A DNA stretch of 23,334 nucleotides. It comes from Oscillospiraceae bacterium (GTDB taxonomy: Bacteria > Bacillota > Clostridia > Oscillospirales > Ruminococcaceae). The translations under genes and the position numbers were made by a program. The DNA is taken from assembly GCA_900768705.1 (NCBI GenBank), contig CAAGEB010000097.1, positions 1 to 23,334 on the forward strand, given 5' to 3'. Shown piece by piece: positions 6,965-14,258 of this stretch (its first letter is position 1; each line of letters starts with the position of its first letter). The notes beneath the pieces were generated by a model. The model was not told the DNA's origin, made no database searches, and saw only the letters and a list, made by a program, of their open reading frames with translations.

Positions 6965-7018
6965 ACAATCTAATTTCCTTACAGTCGAAACGCAATCAAC
7001 ATTGCAATGTACTGTTGG
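6965..7018 (+). repeat. Dispersed core repeat, copy C
   Basis: It starts ACAATCTAATTTCCTTACAG, continues with TCGAAACGCAATCAACATTG and ends CAATGTACTGTTGG. It ends about 80 bases before the yqfC start codon and may lie in or near its promoter. Confidence 0.7.
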
Positions 7019-7098
7019 AAATTTATCGCTGTTTTATATTACTGCTCTCCCCGTATTATTCCGGACAACGCTGCATATAATTTCCCGAGGTGATGTTT

Positions 7099-7374
7099 AT
7101 GGGAGTGAAAGAAGAGCTTATCAGGCTGGAGGATATGGCTTCCCGTCAATGCACGCTGACGCTTGTCCTTAATGCCGACGACCCTGCCGAGCTGTATGTG
7201 GAAAACTGCCGCAGTATTTCCCACTGCGACGATAATTTTATAACACTCTGCGCCTTTGGAAAAAGTATCCGTGTTTCGGGTGCGCCGTTGGTTTTTGACA
7301 CCTTCGGGGCGGGCGGAGTGAAAATTTCCGGAAAAATACAATCGCTTGATTTCGAGGACCGCAATGAAAAATAA
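7099..7374 (+). CDS. yqfC: Sporulation protein YqfC
   Basis: This is a 91-aa protein of the YabP/YqfC family, close to the usual length of about 90. The conserved core is …NADDPAELYVENCRSISHCDDNFITL… followed by GKSIRVSG and a glycine-rich C-terminal part ending GGVKISGKIQSLDFE. In Bacillus the gene is expressed in the mother cell under sigma-E and its product is needed for normal sporulation. The frame also offers GTG at 7090 and ATG at 7093, but GAGG at 7087-7090 points to ATG 7099. The stop overlaps the start of yqfD by 11 bases, so the two are translationally coupled. The usual neighbours phoH and ybeY do not follow yqfD here. Confidence 0.85.
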   Translation: MGVKEELIRLEDMASRQCTLTLVLNADDPAELYVENCRSISHCDDNFITLCAFGKSIRVSGAPLVFDTFGAGGVKISGKIQSLDFEDRNEK

Positions 7375-8548
7375 TATTCATATGCCCCGCCGCGGGTATC
7401 TGGGAAAGGTTGAATTCCACGGACTTGGCGGTTATCGTGAAAAAATGCTGTCTGAGCTGCTGGAAAAGGGAATTGAGCCGCAGAATGTCCGTTTTACCGA
7501 TGTGGAGATTAACGGCTGGGTATCACCGGTGGATTATTACGAGACTGCGGCTGTCGCCCGCAAAAACGGAGTGCGGCTGAAAGCGGGAAAGCGTCGGGGC
7601 TTATATTTCACATTGCGCCGATATCGCACGAGAATAGGCTTGTATGTAGGTATGCTTGCCTTTCTTACGCTGATTTCGCTGGGAAAAATCCGTGTCCGTG
7701 ATATAGATGTGACAGGTGACGCAAACACTGCACAGGTGATGAGAGTTCTTGAGGAATGCGGCATAACCGAAGGCGTTTGCCTGTCAGCGGTAAACTGCTC
7801 CAAGGCAGAGCAGAAGCTTATGCTGGAGATACCCGACTGCGCCTGGGTGGATGTTTCCAAGGTGGGATTTCGTGTAATGGCTCAGGTTAAGACCGGAACT
7901 CCCGTGCCGGAGATAGACAGCAAAACTCCCTGCAATATAGTTGCTTCACGACCGGCGGTTATTCTGAAGCAGACGGTAAGGAACGGCGAATCGGTGGTTA
8001 TCACGGGAAGCGGTGTAAATACCGGAGATCTTCTGGTAACGGGAACGGTTTCCGACGGCAGGTATAATATTCTTTTTGTCCACGCAAGCGCAGAAATAAT
8101 CGGAGAATTCACCGAGACCCGGAGCTTTTTTGTGCCTTACAAGGATAGCGTGCAGATAGCTGACGGCGAGGAGAAAAGGTTCAGCTCCCTTGTGTGCGGA
8201 GATGACGAATACCCGCTTTATTTCGGAGACGCCTTTGCGGAGAATTCCGTTTACGGCGAGGAAACCTCCGCCCTTCGGATATTCGGAATTAATACGCCGG
8301 TTTCAATCCGTACAAAAATCTACACCGCTTACCGCTCTGTGGATATAACCAGAACCTCCGAGGAATGTACCGCTGAACTGCGCAAGCTGAAAAGCGATTA
8401 CGAGGAGAATTTCTATTCCGGATATACCATTGTAAATGCCGAGGAGCGGTTTTATCCCCGTGAGGACGGTATCAGTCTTGAGGTAAAATATACCCTCAGA
8501 GGAGATATTGCCAAACCTGTGGAAATAGCGGTAAACAATTCGGAATGA
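7364..8548 (+). CDS. yqfD: Sporulation protein YqfD
   Basis: This is a 394-aa membrane-anchored sporulation protein. It has an N-terminal cytoplasmic domain of about 85 residues, one transmembrane helix (LYVGMLAFLTLISLG, about 86-100), and a long extracytoplasmic part. That part begins IRVRDIDVTGDANTAQVMRV, a POTRA-like segment, and continues with the family's typical MAQVKTGTPVPE and NIVASRPAVI blocks. In Bacillus it belongs to the sigma-E regulon with yqfC. The start is ATG 7364 rather than the upstream TTG 7346, because GAGG lies just before it and it overlaps the yqfC stop. Downstream, the next gene is convergent. Confidence 0.88.
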   Translation: MKNNIHMPRRGYLGKVEFHGLGGYREKMLSELLEKGIEPQNVRFTDVEINGWVSPVDYYETAAVARKNGVRLKAGKRRGLYFTLRRYRTRIGLYVGMLAFLTLISLGKIRVRDIDVTGDANTAQVMRVLEECGITEGVCLSAVNCSKAEQKLMLEIPDCAWVDVSKVGFRVMAQVKTGTPVPEIDSKTPCNIVASRPAVILKQTVRNGESVVITGSGVNTGDLLVTGTVSDGRYNILFVHASAEIIGEFTETRSFFVPYKDSVQIADGEEKRFSSLVCGDDEYPLYFGDAFAENSVYGEETSALRIFGINTPVSIRTKIYTAYRSVDITRTSEECTAELRKLKSDYEENFYSGYTIVNAEERFYPREDGISLEVKYTLRGDIAKPVEIAVNNSE

Positions 8549-8597
8549 TATTGAAATGCAGGTTTATCTATGTCTTTCCCCCGACAAAACCATACCC

Positions 8598-9608
8598 TCA
8601 ATATATGTCCGATACTTCATATATGGAATAATAATCGGCGGTTGCCTGTTCGGCGTTATCTCTGCCTCTTCCGCATTTTGGACGAAGAAGCGAACAATGC
8701 TTTCCACAGCCGCTGCAAAACAGCCCGCCGAGATATTCTTCCGGAGTGGGAACCGGCTCTGTATTCTCCTCCGAGGAGGAGATTTCACTTTCGGTGATTT
8801 CCTCTTCGGAATTTTCTGTCGGGGAGGATATTTCGCTTTCTGCGCTCTCCGTTGAAGAGACAATTACGCTTTCGGTGGGTTCTTCGGGAACGGTTATTTC
8901 GCCGACAACAATATCCTCCGATGCGTCGGAATTTATATCATCATTTTATTCAATGCTCTGAATGAAACTGTCGGTTACTGTACCTTCACCCACGGAAGCT
9001 GTACTTTCCTCTGAAATTTCATTGTGATTATCCGCTTCTTCCTTGTCCTTTATTCCTGTATAACTTTCTCCGCTTATTGCGCTAAGCGACGCCCGGACGC
9101 TTATGGGAATTATTGCGATACTCATAAGCACTGCCGCTGCTTTTGAGCAGATATTCCATGCTTTATTTTCCTTTCCGCGGGTAAACAGGCTTTTGAACAA
9201 GTTCAAATGAAGCAGCAAGTGAACCAGTCCCAGAACCAGCATTGCGATTGCGGTAAATATATGCACATATCTCCAGAAATCATAATTCAGGAATGACAAA
9301 TCCATGAAAATAAACAGATTTCTGGAAATTACCATCGAACTGAACAGCATTAGAGCAGCTCCGACAAGAAAAATAATGTCCGTTACAAAACCGAAAATCT
9401 GCTTTGCCTTAGGCTTGCTTCCGCTCCTGATTTTTTTAATCATTCCTCCATAGTATTTTCTGTTTATAATCACATGAGCAATAAACATTATCGTGAGCAC
9501 AGCTCCCGCAATCTCATGCCACAGATCTCCGGTAAATCCGTATTGCATACAGATAACCAGAATTATTGCCATACAAACATCAAACACAATTTTAGCTTTC
9601 GGTTTCAT
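8598..9608 (-). pseudogene. DUF4405-type membrane protein interrupted by an in-frame TAA
   Basis: The first open part (9608 down to 8946) codes 220 residues. It has five predicted helices (about 6-24, 33-50, 70-92, 108-135, 148-170) carrying histidines at 31, 45 and in RYVHIF and LVHLLLHLN, as in heme-binding DUF4405 membrane proteins. An acidic Ser/Thr/Glu tail ends …TVTDSFIQSIE and then TAA (8946-8948). The same frame then stays open for 115 codons to TGA at 8598-8600. It continues the acidic tail and ends with CSGCGKHCSLLRPKCGRG (minus strand, about 8664-8717). That second part has no in-frame ATG, GTG or TTG. The start ATG 9608 follows AAAGGA; an upstream ATG at 9656 is less likely. The gene is therefore a nonsense-mutated full-length gene, a readthrough gene, or a sequence error. 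Confidence 0.72.
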
Positions 9609-9766
9609 AAATTTTCCTTTCAATCGGCATACTTTCTGTTTTGAGATTAACTGCAAATCCTTTGTATATTACAATTATAAGCCGTATCATTGTTGATGAA
9701 TTGTGAGAACTATGTTCAAATACCGACAAATATGAAAAAATTTGTGAGGCAGCCCGAGAAAGAAGA

Positions 9767-9815
9767 GTACGAAGTACCCTTGACCCGATCGGGCACTTCT
9801 CCCCCGAACCCCCGC
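9767..9815. repeat. GC-rich small-loop hairpin block, copy 3 (inverted)
   Basis: The order is reversed relative to copies 1 and 2: GTAC-gaa-GTACCC, then TTGACCCGATCGGG, then CCCCCGAACCCCCG. It sits in the 436-base gap between the DUF4405 gene and serC, immediately before core repeat D. Confidence 0.65.
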
Positions 9816-9834
9816 TTTGTTGGAATGTGCAGAC

Positions 9835-9892
9835 ATATTATCTTATAGTTGAAACGCAATTCTTATTGCAGTGTATCGTTGGGAGTTGGCAG
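9835..9892 (+). repeat. Dispersed core repeat, copy D
   Basis: It contains TTATCTTATAGTTGAAACGC, then AATTCTTATTGCAGTGTATC, then GTTGGG, aligning along its whole length with copies B and C. A GC-rich stretch and a nine-T run follow (about 9893-9924), just upstream of the serC promoter. Confidence 0.7.
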
Positions 9893-9945
9893 CGGTGTCC
9901 CGCCGCCCCGGGCGATTTTTTTTTGAGAATAATGGTATTTATATC

Positions 9946-9974
9946 TTGACATATGTGGAAATTTGTAATATAAT
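9946..9974 (+). promoter_or_regulatory. Sigma-A promoter of serC
   Basis: TTGACA (9946-9951) and TATAAT (9969-9974) are spaced by exactly 17 bases. Transcription should begin near 9981, giving a leader of about 64 bases, too short for a known large riboswitch. Confidence 0.9.
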
Positions 9975-10044
9975 ATAAGCAGTGGGCGTTGGAGCGGGAA
10001 AACCAATAGAAAACAACGCCGAAAAATTACAGGAGGCTTTAGCA

Positions 10045-11124
10045 ATGAGAGTTTATAACTTTAGCGCAGGACCTGCGGTTTTGCCGGAGGAGGTTCTGAA
10101 AGAAGCGGCAGAGGAAATGCTTGATTATAACGGCACGGGAATGTCTGTCATGGAGATGTCCCACCGTTCCAAGGCTTTTGACGATATAATCAAGACCGCC
10201 GAGAAGGATATTCGTGATATTATGGGTATTCCCGATAATTACAAGGTTCTGTTTTTGCAGGGCGGCGCTTCTCAGCAGTTTGCGGCAGTTCCTATGAATC
10301 TTATGAAGAATAAGAAGGCTGCCTACATAATCACAGGTCAGTGGGCAAAGAAGGCATATCAGGAGGCTCAGATTTTCGGCGAGGCAGTTGCAGTGGCTTC
10401 CAGTGCTGACAAGACCTTCTCCTATATCCCCGACTGTTCCGATCTTGACATCCCCGAGGATGCGGACTATGTTTACATCTGTGAAAATAATACCATTTAC
10501 GGTACCAAGTTCAAGACTCTCCCCAATACAAAGGGTCACACTCTTGTAGCGGATGTTTCCTCCTGTTTCCTGTCCGAACCCGTTGATGTTACAAAGTATG
10601 GCGTTATCTACGGCGGCGTTCAGAAGAATGTAGGACCCGCAGGTCTTGTTATTTCCATAATCCGTGAGGATCTGATTACTGACGATGTTCTTCCCGGAAC
10701 TCCCACAATGCTCAAGTGGAAGACGCAGGCAGATAACGATTCTCTTTACAACACCCCCAACTGCTATGCAATCTACATCTGCGGCAAGGTGTTCAAGTGG
10801 ATCAAGAAGATGGGCGGTCTGGAGGCCATGAAGGCTCATAACGAGAAGAAGGCAAAGATTTTGTACGATTATCTGGACGAAAGCAAGCTCTTCAAGGGTA
10901 CCGTTCGTCCCGAGGACCGTTCGCTGATGAATGTTCCTTTCGTAACAGGCAACGAGGAGCTTGACGCTAAGTTCGTCAAGGAAGCAAAGGCAGCAGGCTT
11001 CGAGAACCTCAAGGGTCACAGAACCGTCGGCGGTATGAGAGCTTCTATCTACAACGCTATGCCTATTGAGGGCGTTGAGAAGCTGGTTGAGTTCATGAAG
11101 AAGTTCGAAGCTGAGAATGGCTGA
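10045..11124 (+). CDS. serC: Phosphoserine aminotransferase
   Basis: SerC is a PLP enzyme that converts 3-phosphohydroxypyruvate and glutamate to 3-phosphoserine and 2-oxoglutarate, the second step of serine synthesis. At 359 aa it has the normal family length. It opens MRVYNFSAGPAVLPEEVL, and the cofactor region QGGASQQFAAVPMNL and Schiff-base lysine K194 in GGVQKNVGPAG are intact. RTVGGMRASIYNAMP near the C-terminus is the substrate-arginine block. The frame is open from 9982, but that lies at the predicted transcription start; AGGAGG (10031-10036) fixes ATG 10045. It is followed by a gene remnant and then serA, in the same direction. Confidence 0.96.
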   Translation: MRVYNFSAGPAVLPEEVLKEAAEEMLDYNGTGMSVMEMSHRSKAFDDIIKTAEKDIRDIMGIPDNYKVLFLQGGASQQFAAVPMNLMKNKKAAYIITGQWAKKAYQEAQIFGEAVAVASSADKTFSYIPDCSDLDIPEDADYVYICENNTIYGTKFKTLPNTKGHTLVADVSSCFLSEPVDVTKYGVIYGGVQKNVGPAGLVISIIREDLITDDVLPGTPTMLKWKTQADNDSLYNTPNCYAIYICGKVFKWIKKMGGLEAMKAHNEKKAKILYDYLDESKLFKGTVRPEDRSLMNVPFVTGNEELDAKFVKEAKAAGFENLKGHRTVGGMRASIYNAMPIEGVEKLVEFMKKFEAENG

Positions 11125-11157
11125 TAGATTCATTTGTACCCAAAGGAATCATCTTTA

Positions 11158-11301
11158 ACGAAAGAAACTAAAATCATTGTGGATACCAATACCGGAGTAA
11201 ACTATCTCTGGCACCACGATGGCTATGCGGGCGGACTTACGGTGCTTCTTGACAAGGACGGAAAGCCCGTTATCACCCCGATAAATCCGACTAACAAGTA
11301 A
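11158..11301 (+). pseudogene. Truncated DUF6440-like gene remnant
   Basis: A frame running to TAA 11299-11301 encodes IIVDTNTGVNYLW, then HHDGYAGGLTVLLDKDGKPV, which matches the C-terminal half of small DUF6440 proteins (…TGV.YL….GYAGGLTPLLD..GKP). Upstream the frame meets a TAG at 11125-11127. It has no ATG and no ribosome site, so the N-terminal half is missing. It lies between serC and serA and probably remains in their mRNA as untranslated spacer. The family call is from memory of the motif. Confidence 0.6.
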
Positions 11302-11307
11302 AATCTA

Positions 11308-11336
11308 TTTCTCCCCCGATTTTAACGGGGGAGAAA
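11308..11336 (+). terminator. Strong hairpin between serC and serA, possible attenuating terminator
   Basis: An 11-bp stem, TTTCTCCCCCG (11308-11318) with CGGGGGAGAAA (11326-11336), surrounds a 7-base loop. The sequence after it is aaatatatt, not a T-run, so it may act as an mRNA-stability element rather than a full terminator. No separate serA promoter is evident. Confidence 0.45.
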
Positions 11337-11387
11337 AATATATTACATACGGTGTTATCGCACTACACCGATGAAAGGAAAATTATT

Positions 11388-12551
11388 ATGTACAATATTC
11401 TTACATTGAATAAGATAGCCGCTTGCGGAACAGATCTGCTGGATAAGAGCAAGTATTCCGTTTCCGACAGTGAGGCAAATCCCGACGCAATTCTGGTTCG
11501 TTCCGCTTCAATGCACGAAATGGAGCTTCCCGAAAACCTGCTTGCAATTGCAAGAGCGGGCGCAGGCGTAAACAACATTCCGATTGACAAGTGCACCGAA
11601 AAGGGAATTGCTGTTTTCAACACTCCCGGCGCAAATGCCAATGCGGTTAAGGAACTGATTATCTGCGCTCTGCTGCTTTCTTCCAGAAAGATTCCCGCTT
11701 CTATGGAGTGGATCAAGACCCTCAAGGGCAAGGGCGATGAAGTAAGCAAGCTGGTTGAAAAGGGTAAGAGCCAGTTTGTAGGTCCCGAAATCATGGGCAA
11801 GAAGCTTGGCGTTATCGGTCTGGGCGCAATCGGAATATTGGTTGCAAACGCCGCTGCGGAGCTGGGTATGGAGGTTTACGGCGCAGATCCTTTCCTGAAT
11901 GTTGACAATGCACTCAAGCTGAATGCAAAGGTACATTATGTAAAATCCAACAGCGAGATTTTTGAGAATTGCGACTATATCACTCTCCATGTTCCCGCTA
12001 CTCCCGAAACCAAGGGAATGATTAATGCAGAGTCCATTGCCACCATGAAGAAAACGGTTCGCCTGCTGAACTTCTCAAGAGGCGATCTGGTTGATGACAA
12101 GGCAGTGCTTGATGCTCTTGCAAACGGCGGTATGGCTTGCTATGCAACCGACTTTGCCACCGACGCTCTGATTGGTGCAGAAAATGTAATTACCCTGCCC
12201 CATCTGGGTGCTTCCACTCCCGAGAGCGAGGATAACTGCGCTGTTATGGCGGTTAAGGAAATCGTTGACTACATTGAAAACGGCAACATTAAGAACAGCG
12301 TAAATCTTCCCAATCTTGAAATGGCGATTACCGGAAATGCCAAGATCTGTGTTATTCACAAGAACACCGAGGGCGTTATCAATAACCTTACCGCTCCCGT
12401 TTCCGCTGCCGGTCTGAATATTGAGAATATGGTAAGCAAGTCCAAGAAGGATTATGCCTACACCTGCCTTGATGTAAAGGGTGATACGGCAGGCATTGAG
12501 GAGAAGCTCAGAGCAGTTCCCAATGTTGTAAGCGTAAGAGTTGTAAAGTAA
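11388..12551 (+). CDS. serA: D-3-phosphoglycerate dehydrogenase with ACT domain
   Basis: SerA oxidises 3-phosphoglycerate to 3-phosphohydroxypyruvate with NAD, the first step of serine synthesis, feeding the SerC reaction encoded upstream. At 387 aa it is the short type. The substrate domain is followed by the NAD-binding Rossmann motif GLGAIG (144-149). Catalytic residues are in NFSRGDLVDD (Arg231) and LPHLGASTPE (His272). A C-terminal ACT domain of about 70 residues (from ITGNAKICVIHKNTEGVI) is the likely serine-feedback site. ATG 11388 is chosen over the open frame to 11352 because AAAGGA lies 8 bases before it. It probably shares the serC promoter. Confidence 0.95.
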   Translation: MYNILTLNKIAACGTDLLDKSKYSVSDSEANPDAILVRSASMHEMELPENLLAIARAGAGVNNIPIDKCTEKGIAVFNTPGANANAVKELIICALLLSSRKIPASMEWIKTLKGKGDEVSKLVEKGKSQFVGPEIMGKKLGVIGLGAIGILVANAAAELGMEVYGADPFLNVDNALKLNAKVHYVKSNSEIFENCDYITLHVPATPETKGMINAESIATMKKTVRLLNFSRGDLVDDKAVLDALANGGMACYATDFATDALIGAENVITLPHLGASTPESEDNCAVMAVKEIVDYIENGNIKNSVNLPNLEMAITGNAKICVIHKNTEGVINNLTAPVSAAGLNIENMVSKSKKDYAYTCLDVKGDTAGIEEKLRAVPNVVSVRVVK

Positions 12552-12586
12552 TACAGACTGTCGATAAAGCTTTTGAATAAGTTGAA

Positions 12587-12627
12587 AAGCCATTTCCGGT
12601 GTTTGCATCGGAAATGGCTTCTTGTTT
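12587..12627. terminator. Bidirectional terminator between serA and radA
   Basis: AAGCCATTTCCG (12587-12598) pairs perfectly with CGGAAATGGCTT (12609-12620). A loose T-rich stretch follows on the plus strand and four T residues on the minus strand, so it can serve both convergent genes. Confidence 0.78.
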
Positions 12628-12754
12628 ATGTAATTAATTATTGAGATTATGGCGCAGGAATCAAGCGGACTGCCCGTAGTTTTGAGAATGGCTTTAAATA
12701 CTTCCCAGCTTGTTGAAACAGTCCTTTCTCAGGCTGGTGAGAAGCCCTCAGATG

Positions 12755-14164
12755 CTAGGAACCTGCATAACGGCTAGGCTTTGTGCCTGCCGTTATGCGT
12801 GGTGACGACGCAGATGAGGACTTATCAACAGACTGAAATACCTCGTTCAGGGTCTTTGCTCCTACTATTTCTATTCCTTCAATCTTCTGCAACGAAGAAA
12901 GGCAGTTTCTCGGAACTATGCACTTTGCAAAACCCAGCCTTGCCGCCTCCTTAACCCGCTCTGCGGCATGGCTTACGGTGCGGATTTCACCGCCAAGTCC
13001 CACTTCTCCGAACATCATCACATTTTCGGGAATGGTTTTATCGCAAAGCCCGGAATAAAGTGCCGCCGCCACTGCCAGATCAGCGGCAGGCTCGTCGATT
13101 TTCAAACCGCCGACCACATTCACATACACATCCACGCCGCCGAAAATAAATCCCGTACGCTTTTCCAGAACAGCCAGAATCATATAAAGCCTGTTGTAGT
13201 CAAAGCCGTTTGCCACACGGCGGGGAGCGGAGAAACTGGATTTTGTCACCAGAGCCTGAACTTCGGCGAGAATGGGGCGGGTGCCTTCCATTGAGCATAC
13301 TACGGTGCTGCCCGAGATATTGGCAAGCCTGCCCGAAAGCATCATTTCCGAGGGATTTTCAACCTGTGAAAGCCCGCTGTCGTCCATGCGGAAAACACCT
13401 ATTTCATTCGTGGAACCGAAACGGTTTTTAATTGCTCGGAGAATACGGTAGGACATCTGCCTGTCGCCCTCAAAGTACAGCACCGTATCTACGATATGCT
13501 CCATAATTTTCGGACCCGCAATGCCGCCGTCCTTATTCACATGGCTTACGATAAAAACCGGTATTTCCGCCGCCTTTGCCATACGCATAAAGGCGTTGGT
13601 GCATTCTCTGACCTGCACAATGCTCCCCGCCGAGGAAGTGGCGGAGGCGGTGGTAATTGTCTGAATTGAGTCGATAATTACTACCTCGGGCTTGTTTTCC
13701 AGAACAGCGTTGACAATGGTTTCGCAGTTGTTTTCGGAGGCAAGGAAAAGATTTTCCGAAGCCACGCCCAGCCTTTCCGCACGGAGCTTTATCTGCCGCT
13801 GACTTTCCTCTCCCGAAACATAAAGTATTGTATGTTCTTCGCCCATAAATCCGCAGATCTGCAAGAGGAGGGTGGATTTTCCGATACCGGGATCACCGCC
13901 GATAAGCACCAGCGAGCCTTTTACCAGACCGCCGCCCAGAACACGGTTAAGCTCGGAAATTCCAGTATCATATCGGGTTTCATCATCGTAGCTTATTTCG
14001 GAAATACGGGAGTATTTCAATGAGCCGCCTATGGATTTACCGGGGATAACAGGTGAGGATTCTTCCAGTGTGTTCCAGCTTCCGCAGGCAGTGCATTTTC
14101 CCATCCATTTCGGGAATTCCGCTCCGCACTCGCTGCACACAAACACAGTTTTTTGTTTCGGCAT
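12755..14164 (-). CDS. radA: DNA repair protein RadA
   Basis: RadA (Sms) is a RecA-like ATPase that helps branch migration during recombination and repair. The 469-aa product has an N-terminal zinc finger with C10, C13, C24 and C27, Walker A GDPGIGKST (90-98), the family motif KNRFGSTNE (near 250) and a C-terminal Lon-like domain ending near LNEVFQSVD. The last roughly 21 residues (KSSSASSPRITAGTKPSRYA…) are a non-family tail. Part of the tail is encoded by a hairpin at 12765-12798. The start is ATG 14164, preceded by AAAGGTGG; the upstream ATG at 14185 lies inside the palindrome. It lies downstream of fabV in the same direction, separated by the 57-bp palindrome. Confidence 0.95.
   Translation of the reverse strand: MPKQKTVFVCSECGAEFPKWMGKCTACGSWNTLEESSPVIPGKSIGGSLKYSRISEISYDDETRYDTGISELNRVLGGGLVKGSLVLIGGDPGIGKSTLLLQICGFMGEEHTILYVSGEESQRQIKLRAERLGVASENLFLASENNCETIVNAVLENKPEVVIIDSIQTITTASATSSAGSIVQVRECTNAFMRMAKAAEIPVFIVSHVNKDGGIAGPKIMEHIVDTVLYFEGDRQMSYRILRAIKNRFGSTNEIGVFRMDDSGLSQVENPSEMMLSGRLANISGSTVVCSMEGTRPILAEVQALVTKSSFSAPRRVANGFDYNRLYMILAVLEKRTGFIFGGVDVYVNVVGGLKIDEPAADLAVAAALYSGLCDKTIPENVMMFGEVGLGGEIRTVSHAAERVKEAARLGFAKCIVPRNCLSSLQKIEGIEIVGAKTLNEVFQSVDKSSSASSPRITAGTKPSRYAGS
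12765..12798. repeat. Inverted repeat inside the 3' end of radA
   Basis: GCATAACGG (12765-12773) pairs with CCGTTATGC (12790-12798), and an inner AGGC / GCCT extends the stem with one mismatch on each side. It forms part of the RadA C-terminal tail and looks like an inserted element. Confidence 0.6.
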
Positions 14165-14179
14165 AAAACCACCTTTTAA

Positions 14180-14236
14180 GGGCAATACCGCACATTACCG
14201 TAAATTTTCGTAAATCGGTAATTGTGCGGTATTGCC
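14180..14236. repeat. 57-bp near-perfect palindrome upstream of radA
   Basis: GGCAATACCGCACATTACCG on the left pairs with a right arm ending TTGTGCGGTATTGCC, giving a stem of about 20 bp with one bulged base and an A/T-rich centre. It fills most of the space between the fabV stop (14259) and the radA ribosome site. Matching partial arms occur at 130-143 and near 17073-17090. Confidence 0.8.
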
Positions 14237-14258
14237 GCAGATAATTGAAAATTATTTA

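Noticed and set aside
7052..7081. Possible sigma-E promoter before yqfC (CATATAAT at 7074-7081)
   Set aside because: Transcription would begin around 7088, inside the ribosome binding site at 7087-7090, so it could not produce a translatable mRNA in the usual way.
8746..8961. Plus-strand serine-rich frame of 71 codons
   Set aside because: It is the antisense of the Ser/Glu-rich tail of the DUF4405 gene, with no ribosome site.
1981..9900. CRISPR array from the recurrent hairpin repeats
   Set aside because: Copies are dispersed in separate gaps with variable spacing, not in a regular repeat-spacer array, and no cas gene is present.
9981..10044. Riboswitch in the serC leader
   Set aside because: The leader is about 64 bases and I see no glycine-type or other aptamer pattern.
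12649..12777. Plus-strand 42-codon frame beginning MAQESSGLPVVL
   Set aside because: No good ribosome site, no promoter, convergent overlap with radA, and no recognised family.
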